Part shown: one piece after another, positions 42,906-51,933 of the stretch
Layout: each line of letters starts with the position of its first letter
Position numbering within the stretch: the stretch's first letter is position 1
Source: Pirellulaceae bacterium
GTDB lineage: Bacteria > Planctomycetota > Planctomycetia > Pirellulales > Pirellulaceae
DNA: 51,933 bases
Direction: 5' to 3'
Assembly: GCA_030748485.1 (NCBI GenBank)
Contig: JASMLW010000118.1
Span: 1 to 51,933 of the forward strand
Notes under the pieces: model-generated
What the model was told of the DNA's origin: nothing
The model's database searches: none
Seen by the model: only the letters and a program-made list of their open reading frames with translations
Program-made: the position numbers and the translations under genes

Positions 42906-43655
42906 TCAGTTCTGTGACTCGGGTGATTTCCGAGTGATGAAGAACGTCAGCAGCGCGCCGGTGACCAATCCGATCCCCACCATGCCGAGGAAGGGGAACG
43001 GACCTTTCTGTTGCTCCAGTCCGTGAATCAAGTTGACTCCGAAAATGGCGCTCAAGGTGGCGATGGGGAAGAAGAAAGCGGCGAGTACGTTGAGTCGATG
43101 TGCTGAGATCGCCATCCGGTGGCTGACCTGGGCTTGCTCCTCGGCGCGGCGCGCGACGGCGAACTCCATGCCGTTGCGAGCCGCGGCGTAGAGCAAGTCC
43201 GACGTGCGTTCGATCTCGTACGCCAAGTCGCGGAGGTTGATCAAATCGCGATCCTCGCGGACCGTCTTCCGCGCCTCCTCAAAGACCTGCAATTGGTGGC
43301 TGGCGGCGCGGTGGATTGGCGAGACGGCTTCGAGCACGTCGAAGTAGTCGCTCGCCGTCTGCGCGTTCTCGACGTGGTCGTCGTGCTCGTGCAGCGACTC
43401 CCGATATTCGCGAAGATGCTTCATCACGGCTCCCACTCCGCCGCCCAACTCGCTGCCTTTCCATTCGCCATCGGCCTGCCGCCAGAAGAAGCGACCTTTG
43501 CGAGTCTCGTCGTCGGGATGCGGAGACGCGTGCAGGACGAGCAGCAAGTGGCCGTCGGCGACCATGACACGTTGGCGACCGACGGTCTCGCCCAAGCGGT
43601 CGCGAAACTCCTCGGGCACGTCCCAACTGGCGGGCAGAATCGATCGGCTCTCCAC
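42906..43655 (-). CDS. CorA-like divalent-cation transporter
   Basis: A 249-residue protein with a cytosolic N-terminus, a coiled-coil segment around 100-165, and two C-terminal membrane helices. The signature is GVN (FGVNL) instead of the GMN of CorA; variants GVN and GIN occur in CorA and ZntB relatives, so the ion (Mg2+, Zn2+ or other) is uncertain. It is shorter than full CorA (~315). Divergent from the PSCyt1 gene. Confidence 0.8.
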   Translation of the reverse strand: MESRSILPASWDVPEEFRDRLGETVGRQRVMVADGHLLLVLHASPHPDDETRKGRFFWRQADGEWKGSELGGGVGAVMKHLREYRESLHEHDDHVENAQTASDYFDVLEAVSPIHRAASHQLQVFEEARKTVREDRDLINLRDLAYEIERTSDLLYAAARNGMEFAVARRAEEQAQVSHRMAISAHRLNVLAAFFFPIATLSAIFGVNLIHGLEQQKGPFPFLGMVGIGLVTGALLTFFITRKSPESQN

Positions 43656-43797
43656 GGCGTCCTCTTTCGTTGTTTCACAGAGATTCGAGTTGTTCGAATC
43701 CGATCAACACGGCTCCGAGCAGCTATCGTTGAGGGTGAAAGGCCGGGCCATTTCAGTTATCCTAGGCACCATTCCCACCTCGCAAGTTGTGACAACC

Positions 43798-46029
43798 ATG
43801 ACTTGGAAACTGATTCCCGCCGCCCTGCTCACTCTTCTCGCGCCGGTCGTGCTCCGCGCTCAGGGCGCGGACGATCCGACGGCTGAGCAAGTCGCGTATT
43901 TCGAAAACCATGTGCGGCCATTGTTGTCCAAGCAATGCTACCGTTGCCATGGCCCGAAGAAACAAAACGGCGACTTGCGGCTCGACTCCCGCGCCGCAAT
44001 CCTCCGGGGGGGCGAATCGGGGGCGGCGATCACACCTGGCAAGCCCCCGGAAAGTCTGCTCGTGATGGCCGTGAAGTACGAGGAATTGGAGATGCCCCCA
44101 GACGTGCGTCTCCACGCGGACGACGTCGACAAACTGGTGAAGTGGGTCGCGCTGGGAGCCCCCTGGCCGGACGAAGGCGAAGTTATTCTGAAACCGCGCA
44201 AGCCCGGATTGCAAATCACCGACGACGACCGAAAGCACTGGGCGTTTCGCCCGATTCGCCGGCCCCCGTTGCCTTCTGTGACTCAACCGAAGTGGGTGCG
44301 CAACTCGATCGATCGCTTTGTCTTGGCCCAATTGGAGTCGCGCGAGTTGGCCCCCAACGACGAGGCGACAAGACGGGAACTGGCGCGGCGACTCTATTTT
44401 GATGTGCTCGGGATCCCGCCCACGTTTGCGGAAGTAGAGGAGTTCATCAGCAGCGACCAAGCAACGGCTTTCGAAGACTTAGTCGATCGATTGCTGGCGT
44501 CGCCACGCTACGGAGAACGCTGGGGGCGTCACTGGCTGGACGTCGTTCGCTACGCCCAGTCAAACGGATACGAACGCGACGACGAGAAACCGCTGGCCTG
44601 GATGTTTCGCGATTACGTAATCCGCTCGTTCAATCAAGACAAGGGGTTCGATCAGTTTGCGATCGAACAACTGGCGGGCGATCAATTGGACGTGAAGACA
44701 GACGACTCTTTGATCGCCACCGCTTACTATCATCTCGGCCCCTGGGATGACGAGCCGGCCGACAAGCGGCAGGCCGAGTGGGACGAGTTGGACGACATTG
44801 TCAGCGCCACCGGCGCCGCCTTTTTGGGGCTGACCATCGGCTGTGCTCGCTGCCACGACCATAAGTTCGACCCCATTCGACAAGAGGACTACTACCAGCT
44901 GACCGCCTTCGTCCGCAACATTCGCCGATTCGGCAAAGACAAGTCCGAGACGCACTACGAACCCAACAAGGACGCGATCACGGTCGCCTTGCCGTCGGGC
45001 GGCGTGGCGCTGGGCGTCAAAGAGCGAACCGACAAACTGCAGCCGACACGAGTGTTGATTCGCGGCGATTCCGGCAATCCGGCGAAAGAGGTCGAACCCG
45101 CATTCCCGCTAGTTCTCAGTCAAGCCGATGCGAACGGTCCGCCGAACACGAGGCGACGACGGTTGGCCGAGTGGATCGCCCACGCCGACAACCCGCTCAC
45201 GTCGCGAGTCATTGTCAACCGCGTGTGGCATTACCACTTCGGGCGTGGGCTGGCCGCATCGCCAAGCGACTTGGGGCGCACCGGCACACCGCCGAGCCAC
45301 CCCAAACTGCTCGACTGGCTGGCGGTCGAACTGATCGAGCACGAGTGGTCGCTCAAGCACTTGCATCGCATGGTATTGACGTCGGCGACTTATCGTCAGT
45401 CCTCGCGAATTCGCAATGAACGAGCGGTTGCGATCGACCCCGACAACGCGCTGTTGTGGCGGCAAAACATGCGGCGACTCGAAGCCGAGGCAATTCGCGA
45501 CGCCGTGTTGCACTCGTCCGGTTTGCTGTCGTTCCAAATGGGAGGGCAAGGAGTTTTTCCGACTCTGCCGCCCGAAGTCCTGGCCACCCAATCGCGTCCG
45601 GGAAAAGACTGGCACACGTCACCCGAGCACGATCAGGCGCGGCGGAGCGTTTATTTATTCATCAAGCGCACGCTCGGAGTACCGTTCATCCAGTCGTTCG
45701 ACGGCGCGACGCCGGATACTCCCGAACCCGATCGATCGACGACGACCATTGCGCCGCAGGCGCTGATCCTGCTCAACAGCGCATTCATGCAGCGCCAGGC
45801 GACCGCGATGGTCGAGCGACTCTTGCGGGAAACCGACGGAAGTGACCGGCAAATCGCCTCGCGGTGCTTCGAAATCGCACTGGCTCGCCAAGCGTCCGCT
45901 GACGAACTGTCGGCGGCGACCAGTTTTCTGCAGCGCCAGAAATCGGACGCCGGATCTGAGAAAACGAGTCACTACGTGTCATTTTGCAAGCTGGTCTTGA
46001 ACCTCAACGAGTTCGTTTACATCGATTGA
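43798..46029 (+). CDS. PSCyt1/DUF1549/DUF1553 planctomycete cytochrome-like protein
   Basis: A 743-residue protein; ATG 43798 is preferred because it gives a signal peptide (LIPAALLTLLAPVVLRAQ) and the upstream frame is non-coding. Residues 47-51 (CYRCH) are a CxxCH haem-binding motif typical of PSCyt1. DUF1549 follows from about 135 and DUF1553 from ~430 with ADNPLTSRVIVNRVWHYHFG (split). Such proteins are hallmark planctomycete surface/periplasmic proteins of unclear function, nearly always beside DUF1501 proteins, as here. It is relatively short for the family. Confidence 0.92.
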   Translation: MTWKLIPAALLTLLAPVVLRAQGADDPTAEQVAYFENHVRPLLSKQCYRCHGPKKQNGDLRLDSRAAILRGGESGAAITPGKPPESLLVMAVKYEELEMPPDVRLHADDVDKLVKWVALGAPWPDEGEVILKPRKPGLQITDDDRKHWAFRPIRRPPLPSVTQPKWVRNSIDRFVLAQLESRELAPNDEATRRELARRLYFDVLGIPPTFAEVEEFISSDQATAFEDLVDRLLASPRYGERWGRHWLDVVRYAQSNGYERDDEKPLAWMFRDYVIRSFNQDKGFDQFAIEQLAGDQLDVKTDDSLIATAYYHLGPWDDEPADKRQAEWDELDDIVSATGAAFLGLTIGCARCHDHKFDPIRQEDYYQLTAFVRNIRRFGKDKSETHYEPNKDAITVALPSGGVALGVKERTDKLQPTRVLIRGDSGNPAKEVEPAFPLVLSQADANGPPNTRRRRLAEWIAHADNPLTSRVIVNRVWHYHFGRGLAASPSDLGRTGTPPSHPKLLDWLAVELIEHEWSLKHLHRMVLTSATYRQSSRIRNERAVAIDPDNALLWRQNMRRLEAEAIRDAVLHSSGLLSFQMGGQGVFPTLPPEVLATQSRPGKDWHTSPEHDQARRSVYLFIKRTLGVPFIQSFDGATPDTPEPDRSTTTIAPQALILLNSAFMQRQATAMVERLLRETDGSDRQIASRCFEIALARQASADELSAATSFLQRQKSDAGSEKTSHYVSFCKLVLNLNEFVYID

Positions 46030-46047
46030 TGTCGAGTTGGAGCCACT

Positions 46048-47523
46048 ATGAGTAAGCGCCATCCGAGCTGTTCAGGTTCACGGCGGGAGTTCCTGTGGGA
46101 AACCGGTGGCGGATTCGCCGGGTTGGCGCTCGCGTCGCTGCTGGACGGCGACGGGTTCTCTTCCACCGCCGTCGCCGCGGAGAAATCGAGTCCTCCGCGA
46201 CCGCTCGCGCTGAAGCCGCCGCACTTCGCGCCGCGGGCGAAGAGCTGCATCTTTTTGTTTATGTACGGCGGGCCGCCCTCGATGGATACGTGGGACTACA
46301 AACCCGAGCTACAAAAACTCAACGGGAAGTCGGTCAACATTGAAGTCCGCTACCGGTCGTTCAAGCAACAGACTTTGCTCGGTTCGCCGCGCAAGTTCAA
46401 CCGTCACGGGGAATCTGGATTGTGGGGTTCAGATGCGTTTCCGCAAATCAATAAGCACTTGGACGATATCTGTGTCGTGAAGAGCCTCTACGCGGATACT
46501 TTCGCACATGGCTCGGGTCTGATTCAGATGAACAGCGGCCGCGTCACTCAAGGGTATCCTACGATCGGTTCCTGGCTGACATATGGGTTGGGATCGGAGA
46601 ATGAAAACCTGCCCGCCTACGTTGTGATGCTCGATCCGCGCGGCGGTCCGATCGCCGGCGCAGCCAATTGGTCGAGCGGATTCATGCCCGCCGCGTACCA
46701 GGGAACTCACCTGCGTTCCCAAGGCGATCCGATCTTGGATCTTTCGCCGAAGGTGAAGATGACTCGCGAGCAGCAACGCGACCAGATCTCAACACTCAAC
46801 GAACTGAACCGTCGACACCTCGAGAAACGGCCCGGTTACTCAGAGCTGCAGGCGCGGATCGCCAGTTACGAGTTGGCGTTTCAGTTGCAAACGACGGCGC
46901 CCGACGCCCTGGAGTTGTCCGACGAAGACCAGAAGACGCTGGACATGTATTGTGTGGACGCGAAGAAGCCCGAGACGCCACACAAAGAGTCGATCGGCCC
47001 CGCCCCGTTCGGCCGGCAATGCTTGTACGCCCGGCGTTTGGTCGAAAGGGGAGTTCGCTACGTGCAGATCTACTCCGGCGGCGGACACGGCGACCAGAAC
47101 TGGGACGCTCACGGAGACGTCGACAAGAACCTCGACATCCATGGCCCCGAGATCGACAAACCAATCTCAGCTCTACTCACTGATCTCAAGCAACGCGGAC
47201 TCTTGGACGAGACGCTCGTCATCTGGGGCGGCGAGTTCGGTCGCCAGGCGGTCGCGCAAAATGGCAAAGGCCGTGACCACAACCCAAAGGGGTTTCTGTA
47301 TTGGATGGCCGGTGGCGGAATCAAAGGCGGTGTCAGTTACGGCGAGACGGATCCGATTGGCCAGGAGGCCGCTGTCGACCGTCGACACGTGCGTGATCTG
47401 CACGCCACGATCCTGCATCTGATGGGACTGGACCACGAGCGTCTGACCTACTTCTACGGCGGACTCAATCACAAGTTGACCGGTGTCGGTGACGCCCGTG
47501 TGATTGACGACGTGATTGCCTAA
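46048..47523 (+). CDS. DUF1501 protein, Tat-exported
   Basis: A 491-residue DUF1501-family protein. The N-terminus SRREFLWETGGGFAGLALASLL has a twin-arginine motif (Arg12-Arg13). Family residues include FMYGGPPSMDTWDYKP near 69-84 and, further on, GGHGDQNWDAHGD, WGGEFGRQ and GRDHNP, which make it sulfatase/alkaline-phosphatase-like. It starts 18 bases after the PSCyt1 gene. The pair is expected to act together at the cell envelope; the substrate is unknown. Confidence 0.94.
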   Translation: MSKRHPSCSGSRREFLWETGGGFAGLALASLLDGDGFSSTAVAAEKSSPPRPLALKPPHFAPRAKSCIFLFMYGGPPSMDTWDYKPELQKLNGKSVNIEVRYRSFKQQTLLGSPRKFNRHGESGLWGSDAFPQINKHLDDICVVKSLYADTFAHGSGLIQMNSGRVTQGYPTIGSWLTYGLGSENENLPAYVVMLDPRGGPIAGAANWSSGFMPAAYQGTHLRSQGDPILDLSPKVKMTREQQRDQISTLNELNRRHLEKRPGYSELQARIASYELAFQLQTTAPDALELSDEDQKTLDMYCVDAKKPETPHKESIGPAPFGRQCLYARRLVERGVRYVQIYSGGGHGDQNWDAHGDVDKNLDIHGPEIDKPISALLTDLKQRGLLDETLVIWGGEFGRQAVAQNGKGRDHNPKGFLYWMAGGGIKGGVSYGETDPIGQEAAVDRRHVRDLHATILHLMGLDHERLTYFYGGLNHKLTGVGDARVIDDVIA

Positions 47524-47642
47524 ACGCCACGCCGCGGCACGCGCCGCCGCAACAAGCCCTCGTGCTGGTAACCTGGAGCAGCGCCGAGATTCGTGCTCAG
47601 CGCAGTTTCCAAATCGCGACGATGTGGTGAATGGAGCGTTAA

Positions 47643-47688
47643 TTGTCGCGACTTCGTCGCGAAGTCCTGCCCGGCAGGCAGGACCTAC
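47643..47688. repeat. 46-bp double-hairpin repeat, copy B
   Basis: Identical to copies A (16013-16058) and C (47726-47771) over the whole 46 bases. It lies 119 bases downstream of the DUF1501 stop in the 278-base gap before the PhoD-like gene. Preceding bases (tggagcgttaa) resemble copy C's. Confidence 0.8.
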
Positions 47689-47725
47689 TGAGCTAATCGC
47701 CACGATCTAGCAAGTGGAACGTCCA

Positions 47726-47771
47726 TTGTCGCGACTTCGTCGCGAAGTCCTGCCCGGCAGGCAGGACCTAC
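47726..47771. repeat. 46-bp double-hairpin repeat, copy C
   Basis: Third identical copy, in the same orientation as B with 37 bases between them. The distance of 83 bases between starts and matching upstream flank suggest B and C are a tandem pair. Same two hairpins as copy A. Confidence 0.8.
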
Positions 47772-47801
47772 AAGAAGAACGACATGCATGAAGTCGCACG
47801 A

Positions 47802-49538
47802 CTATCGCCGCGCGGCCAGTTCGCTCAGGCGAATCGAGTGTTCGATTCGCGTCTTGCCGTCGACGTCGAGAACTTGCATTACGATCGACGGGTCGGCCTG
47901 ATCCCAATCGACTAAGAGCATCCCGTAGTTCTCGCGGTGGTAAGTCTCTTTGGCCAGCCGGTGGTCGTTCATCGTTGGCGTGCCGCGCGGGTGAATTTGG
48001 TTCATGCTGCTCGAGGTCAGATCGTAGAGCGGGTAGGGGACGCCATCGCTGAGGGCGGACAATTCAGACCAATGGCGGTCGCCACTGATCAACACGACGC
48101 CCTCCGCGGCGGTGCTCTTGAGCAGGGCGAGGAAGCGACGTCGTTCGTGAGGCAGATTAGACCAGGTTTCTTGCCCCGCGGACGACGCCAATAGCTGGAT
48201 GCTGGTTGCTACGATTCTCAGCTCGGCCGGTTTCCTCAGCTGCGCCGTCAGCCATTTCCACTGCCGCTCACCGAGCATCGGAGTTCGCTTGTCGTCGAGT
48301 GGGTAGTACGGTCCGCCGGTCCGTTTCTCGCCTTTATTCAGTTCGCCGCGAAAATAGCGAGTGTCTAGCAAGATGAACTGGGTGCGTTTCCCAACGGGTC
48401 CGATAATTTTGGCGTCGTAGATTCCCTGTTGTTCGCGGCGCGGAGAATTGGCCGCCTCGCCCCAGAAGTCGAGAAACTCGACCTGACTGGCGTCCCGCTT
48501 CGAGTAACTCGAGCCGCCGTCGTTGACGCCGTAGTCGTGATCGTCCCAGACGGCCAAACTGGGGCACGACAGTCTCAGTTTTTGAAAGTCTGCGTTGCCT
48601 GCCAGAGTTTTGTACTTGGCTCGCATCACCTTCATGTCATCTGTGTCGGCGTAGATGTTGTCGCCTATGTAGAGGAACACTTGGGGCCGGCTTTTTAGAA
48701 CTGTCTTGAAGATCGGCGCGGGTTGAGCTTGCTTGATGCACGAGCCAAAACCGATGCGAGTCAGCGGGCGATCGACAATCAACCCGAGCGAGTGGTCCGC
48801 ACGCGCCGACTCGATCTTCCCCGTGCACTTGCCGGCCTGGCTCACGCCACTTGCGACCAACAGGCCTCCTCCTCGTTGTTCCATGACGCCGAGAGAGCAA
48901 TCGAAATTGAACCGTCCCAGCATCTTGAGTTCAGAATCTGTCTTGAGTGTTTGGCCGCCGTAGCAACCGAACCACCAGGCATCCTCGGCGAACGTCGCCG
49001 TCTGGATTCCCAAGCGAGTCCAACCACTCCTGATCGTATGCTTCTTGACGAACTTGAGATCGAGATCGTATTCGTACACGTAGTTCTGTTCGACGCCGTC
49101 GGGCAAGCCACCGACGACCAGGAACCGCTCGCCGTCGAACGCCATTCCTCCGGCTCCATGTTTGACCTGCTGGACAGGATGCTTGGAGACGATCTTCAGT
49201 GTGGTCGGATCGTAGACGTAGACCCAGCAATCGGCGTTGCCTTCCGGGTCGTTGAAACGCCCGAGATTGACGGCGCAGTACAGACGGCCGGCGGCCAGGC
49301 AGACATCGCCGTGATGGTTGACTACTTCCACCTGCTTCAGGCGTTTGCCGCGCAAGTCGGTTTTGACCATCGTCGTTGTAAAAGACCAGTAGAGCGACTC
49401 GCCATCACCGCAAACTCCCTGTAGGTGGTGACGATATTCACCCTCGCAATTTACGACCCCTTCCGCAGCAATACTCAACGCGGGCCAAGCCCAGAGTGAT
49501 GCGAGCGAGACGAGTGTAAGAGCTGTTCGAACCTGCAT
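47802..49538 (-). CDS. Propeller-like domain fused to PhoD-type metallophosphatase
   Basis: A 578-residue exported protein (signal peptide ~1-25). Residues ~28-255 look like a beta-propeller-type repeat domain, with recurring VYVYD, YVYEYDLDLK and AVNLGRF-like strands. From ~258 (TRIGFGSCIKQ) a PhoD/metallophosphatase domain begins, with GDNIYAD (292-298), WDDHDYG (331-337) and a C-terminal GDRHWSE near 490. It probably cleaves phosphoesters at the surface. The fusion order is uncommon to me. Minus strand, facing the repeats. Confidence 0.88.
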   Translation of the reverse strand: MQVRTALTLVSLASLWAWPALSIAAEGVVNCEGEYRHHLQGVCGDGESLYWSFTTTMVKTDLRGKRLKQVEVVNHHGDVCLAAGRLYCAVNLGRFNDPEGNADCWVYVYDPTTLKIVSKHPVQQVKHGAGGMAFDGERFLVVGGLPDGVEQNYVYEYDLDLKFVKKHTIRSGWTRLGIQTATFAEDAWWFGCYGGQTLKTDSELKMLGRFNFDCSLGVMEQRGGGLLVASGVSQAGKCTGKIESARADHSLGLIVDRPLTRIGFGSCIKQAQPAPIFKTVLKSRPQVFLYIGDNIYADTDDMKVMRAKYKTLAGNADFQKLRLSCPSLAVWDDHDYGVNDGGSSYSKRDASQVEFLDFWGEAANSPRREQQGIYDAKIIGPVGKRTQFILLDTRYFRGELNKGEKRTGGPYYPLDDKRTPMLGERQWKWLTAQLRKPAELRIVATSIQLLASSAGQETWSNLPHERRRFLALLKSTAAEGVVLISGDRHWSELSALSDGVPYPLYDLTSSSMNQIHPRGTPTMNDHRLAKETYHRENYGMLLVDWDQADPSIVMQVLDVDGKTRIEHSIRLSELAARR

Positions 49539-49757
49539 CGGATTCTCGCATGAACTGAATGAGACGGCGAATTTGAACTGCTATTCTCGCACGATCGCGG
49601 CCGCTTCGCGAGACATTGGCTGGAGACAATGGCGCTGGCTTCCGCATTGTTCTCGGCTGCTAGAAAGCGCCTCGCTCGAACAGTACAGTGGAGCGATTCG
49701 GTCGTTGCCTTGGCGCCGTCGGCGCAGGCAATGGCGTCTCGTTCACCGGGGACCCGC

Positions 49758-51338
49758 ATGTCCAGCCCGATCGAACTCACCGTCCTCGGCCTCTACCTGA
49801 CGGCGTTGATGTGGATCGGAATTCGCTCGGCGCGGCGCGTCGCCAATTCCGACGACTACACGGTAGCCGGTCGGGACGTCCCCTGGACGATTGTCATGGC
49901 GACCACCGCGGCGACCATGTTAGGTGGCGGCGCGGCGATGGGAGTCGTCGGCAAGGTGTACGACTTCGGCATCTTCATGGCGGTGATTACGTGCGCTTGG
50001 TATTTGCAACTCGTCTTCACCGGGCTATTCGTCGCTCCCAAGTTGCGCGGCCTGAACTTGGTTACAGTGGGTGACTATTTCGAGCTCAAGTTCGGCCCCT
50101 TGGCGCGTCAGATCGCCGTCGTGAACTCGGTCATCTTTCTCGTCGGCGCATTGGCGGCTCAGATGGCCGCCATGGGTTCGGTCACCAGTTCGATACTCGG
50201 CGTCCGCTACGAAACGGCGCTGGCGGTGGGGGCGGCGGTGACAATTTTCTATGCGACAGTCGGGGGGATGCGGGCCGTCATCAGCACGGATGTGCTGCAG
50301 TTCGTAATCCTGGTCGCCGCAATCGGCGGCGCTTCGGCCTACGTTGTCTACGACCACGGCGGGTACGCCGCTCTCGTCGACCGGGCGAAGCCGGACCAAT
50401 TCCAACTGATCAGCGGCGACCGCACGATGATTGGATTCATCAGCTTGTTTGTCGCGTACTTATTGGGCGAGACCTTCGTGCCGCCTTACGCAGTCCGCTG
50501 CTTTATTGCGCGAAGTTCGCGCGACGCTCGCTGGGGCGTCGCCGCCGGCGGTCTGTTCCTGTTGCTCTTCCTACCGATCGCCAGCGTCACGCTCGGAACG
50601 GCAGCTCAAGTCAACCCGGCTGTTGGGCAAAGGCTGTCGGCGACGGCGAACGCCGAGGTTGAAAAGGAAGTTCAAAAGCGAACCGACGCGGGCCGCCCGC
50701 CGTCGGATTCCGAGCTCCTAGATCTGCGCAAAACGGCCGCGGCCTCGGCGCGGCAACAGGCGTTTCCGGCTCTGATGCAGGTGATGTTCCACCCGATCTT
50801 CGCGGGGATCGCGATCGCCGCGATCGTCGCCGCTGTGATGTCGTCGGCCGACAGCTGTCTGTCGTGTCTGGCCACCGCCCTCATGGAGGACATCTACCGG
50901 CGGCATCTGAATCGCTCCGCCGCCGATCGGCAGCTGCTGGCCGTCGCAAAAATCACGACGCTGGTCGCGGGTGTGGCGGCCGCGCTGTGCGCCTGGGTCG
51001 TGCGCGACATCACCAGTCTGCTGGAATTTGTCTACGATTTCTGGGCGCCTTCGATGGTCTTGCCATTCATGGTCGCCGTCTTCTGGTATCGGCCCAGCCG
51101 CATCTACGGCACAATCGCCGCGATGGTCGCCGGAATCGCGACGACAATTGTTTGGCGTTTCGTTCTCGGATCGCCCTACGATGTGGCGCCGGCGTTGGCG
51201 GGACTGGTTGCCGCGACGGTCGCCTACTTCCTCGTCTGGCCGCTCACCGCGCAGTGGCGGCTGGCTCCCTGGGCGACGCCGGACGAGACGATCGGCAAGC
51301 CGGCCGGCAGCTGCGATAGCGAAATAACAGAGGCGTGA
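49758..51338 (+). CDS. Sodium:solute symporter (SSS family)
   Basis: A 526-residue integral membrane protein with about 13 hydrophobic segments. The start ATG 49758 (MSSPIELTVLGLYLTALMWIGI) is chosen; an ATG at 49629 would add 43 non-hydrophobic residues without similarity. Early DDYTVAGRDVPW and the TAATMLGGGAAMG stretch, plus VMSSADSCLSCLATALMEDIY (split) later, are family features. Substrate unknown. It divergently faces the PhoD gene. Confidence 0.9.
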   Translation: MSSPIELTVLGLYLTALMWIGIRSARRVANSDDYTVAGRDVPWTIVMATTAATMLGGGAAMGVVGKVYDFGIFMAVITCAWYLQLVFTGLFVAPKLRGLNLVTVGDYFELKFGPLARQIAVVNSVIFLVGALAAQMAAMGSVTSSILGVRYETALAVGAAVTIFYATVGGMRAVISTDVLQFVILVAAIGGASAYVVYDHGGYAALVDRAKPDQFQLISGDRTMIGFISLFVAYLLGETFVPPYAVRCFIARSSRDARWGVAAGGLFLLLFLPIASVTLGTAAQVNPAVGQRLSATANAEVEKEVQKRTDAGRPPSDSELLDLRKTAAASARQQAFPALMQVMFHPIFAGIAIAAIVAAVMSSADSCLSCLATALMEDIYRRHLNRSAADRQLLAVAKITTLVAGVAAALCAWVVRDITSLLEFVYDFWAPSMVLPFMVAVFWYRPSRIYGTIAAMVAGIATTIVWRFVLGSPYDVAPALAGLVAATVAYFLVWPLTAQWRLAPWATPDETIGKPAGSCDSEITEA

Positions 51339-51378
51339 GACTGTTGTGATCGACGACTTTCGATAGAGGGAGAATGCG

Positions 51379-51933
51379 ATGGCGGAAAAGTTTGCTGGAT
51401 TCTCACCGGAACTGTTCGCCTTCCTCGACGAACTGAAACACAACAACGACCGCGACTGGTTCAACGACAATAAGGACCGCTATGAAGAATGGGTTCGCGA
51501 GCCGAGTCTGGCGTTCGTGCGGGCGATGGGTCCGCGACTAAAGAAGCTCTCCGCCCACTTCGTCGCCGACGATCGCCGCAGCGGCGGATCGCTGATGAGA
51601 ATCTATCGCGACACGCGATTCGGCAAAGACAAAACTCCCTACAAGACGAACGTCGGCATTCAGTTTCGCCACGAAATGGGAAAAGACGTGCACGCCCCGG
51701 GATTCTACGTCCACCTGGCCTCGGAGGAGTGTTTTCTTGGTGTGGGCGTGTGGTGTCCCGAATCGAGTTCACTGAGGCGAATTCGCGATACGATTGTCGA
51801 CGATCCAGCGCTTTGGAAACGAACGCGTGACAACAAGAAATTCAATAGCCACTTCTTTCTTGGCGGCGATTCCTTGAAAACCGCACCGCGCGGCTTCGCT
51901 AAAGATCATCCCCTGATCGACGACCTCCGGCGG
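51379..51933 (+). CDS. DUF2461-family protein, cut by window end
   Basis: The frame starts at ATG 51379 ([19 protein letters not shown]), behind GAGGGAG, and stays open to the end of the window (185 codons). Sequence features, [21 protein letters not shown] and [19 protein letters not shown] (split), are those of the DUF2461/TIGR02453 family of unknown function, usually ~220 residues, so about 35 residues are missing. It follows the symporter by 40 bases. Confidence 0.9.
   Translation, partial: MAEKFAGFSPELFAFLDELKHNNDRDWFNDNKDRYEEWVREPSLAFVRAMGPRLKKLSAHFVADDRRSGGSLMRIYRDTRFGKDKTPYKTNVGIQFRHEMGKDVHAPGFYVHLASEECFLGVGVWCPESSSLRRIRDTIVDDPALWKRTRDNKKFNSHFFLGGDSLKTAPRGFAKDHPLIDDLRR

Noticed and set aside
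43690-43710. GTTCGAATCC, similar to a tRNA T-arm, in the CorA/PSCyt1 gap
   Set aside because: Flanking bases do not form a 5-bp T stem and no acceptor, D or anticodon arms were found.
1-51933. CRISPR arrays, rRNA, tRNA, prophage or insertion-sequence genes
   Set aside because: None was found on reading both strands; the only repeats are the short palindromes and 12-base arrays listed.

Overview
The window is a GC-rich, gene-dense bacterial chromosome segment, almost certainly from a planctomycete. The evidence is a PSCyt1/DUF1549/DUF1553 protein paired with a DUF1501 Tat-exported protein, a very long OstA/LptC-like protein beside kdsD-kdsC, L17 with insertions and an acidic tail, and ribosomal operons in planctomycete-like order lacking several usual members. 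Planctomycete membership is inferred from these family signatures; I could not run a search, and the genus is not resolved.

Layout. (1) 1-15256: the 3' end of fusA, then a nearly continuous S10-spc-alpha superoperon (rpsJ, rplC, rplD, rplW, rplB, rpsS, rplV, rpsC, rplP, rpmC, rpsQ, rplN, rplX, rplE, rpsN, rpsH, rplF, rplR, rpsE, rplO, secY, adk, rpmJ, rpsM, rpsK, rpoA, rplQ). tuf, rpmD (L30), map, infA and rpsD (S4) are not at their usual places. Well-spaced sigma70-type promoters precede rpsJ and rpmJ. (2) 15307-17000: a small HExxH metallopeptidase and a lipoprotein, separated by palindromic repeats. (3) 17264-23200: class II fructose-bisphosphate aldolase, then kdsD-kdsC and a 1007-residue LptC/OstA-like protein, pointing to Kdo/LPS synthesis and LPS transport. 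(4) 23219-26643, minus strand: a three-subunit proton-translocating NAD(P) transhydrogenase, pntA-pntAB-pntB; the middle subunit carries a 12-bp minisatellite encoding GADE repeats. (5) 27090-28012: rplM-rpsI with its own promoter, a structured leader and a clear intrinsic terminator. (6) 28153-36597: an esterase, hpt, two GT4 glycosyltransferases, asparagine synthase, glgC and a class III aminotransferase. (7) 36739-42862: an unrecognised protein, then a possible sugar-acid or polysaccharide group (DapA-like aldolase/dehydratase, enolase-superfamily dehydratase, beta-helix protein, SDR). (8) 42906-51933: a CorA-like transporter, the PSCyt1-DUF1501 pair, two more palindromic repeats, a propeller-PhoD phosphatase fusion, a sodium:solute symporter and a truncated DUF2461 gene.

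I found no CRISPR array, tRNA, rRNA, transposase or prophage. The most distinctive items are the giant LptC/OstA-like protein, the transhydrogenase minisatellite, the modified L17, the 46-bp double-hairpin repeat family (three identical copies), the candidate L13 leader, and a hairpin that places the kdsD Shine-Dalgarno sequence in its loop. None by itself proves a new system.
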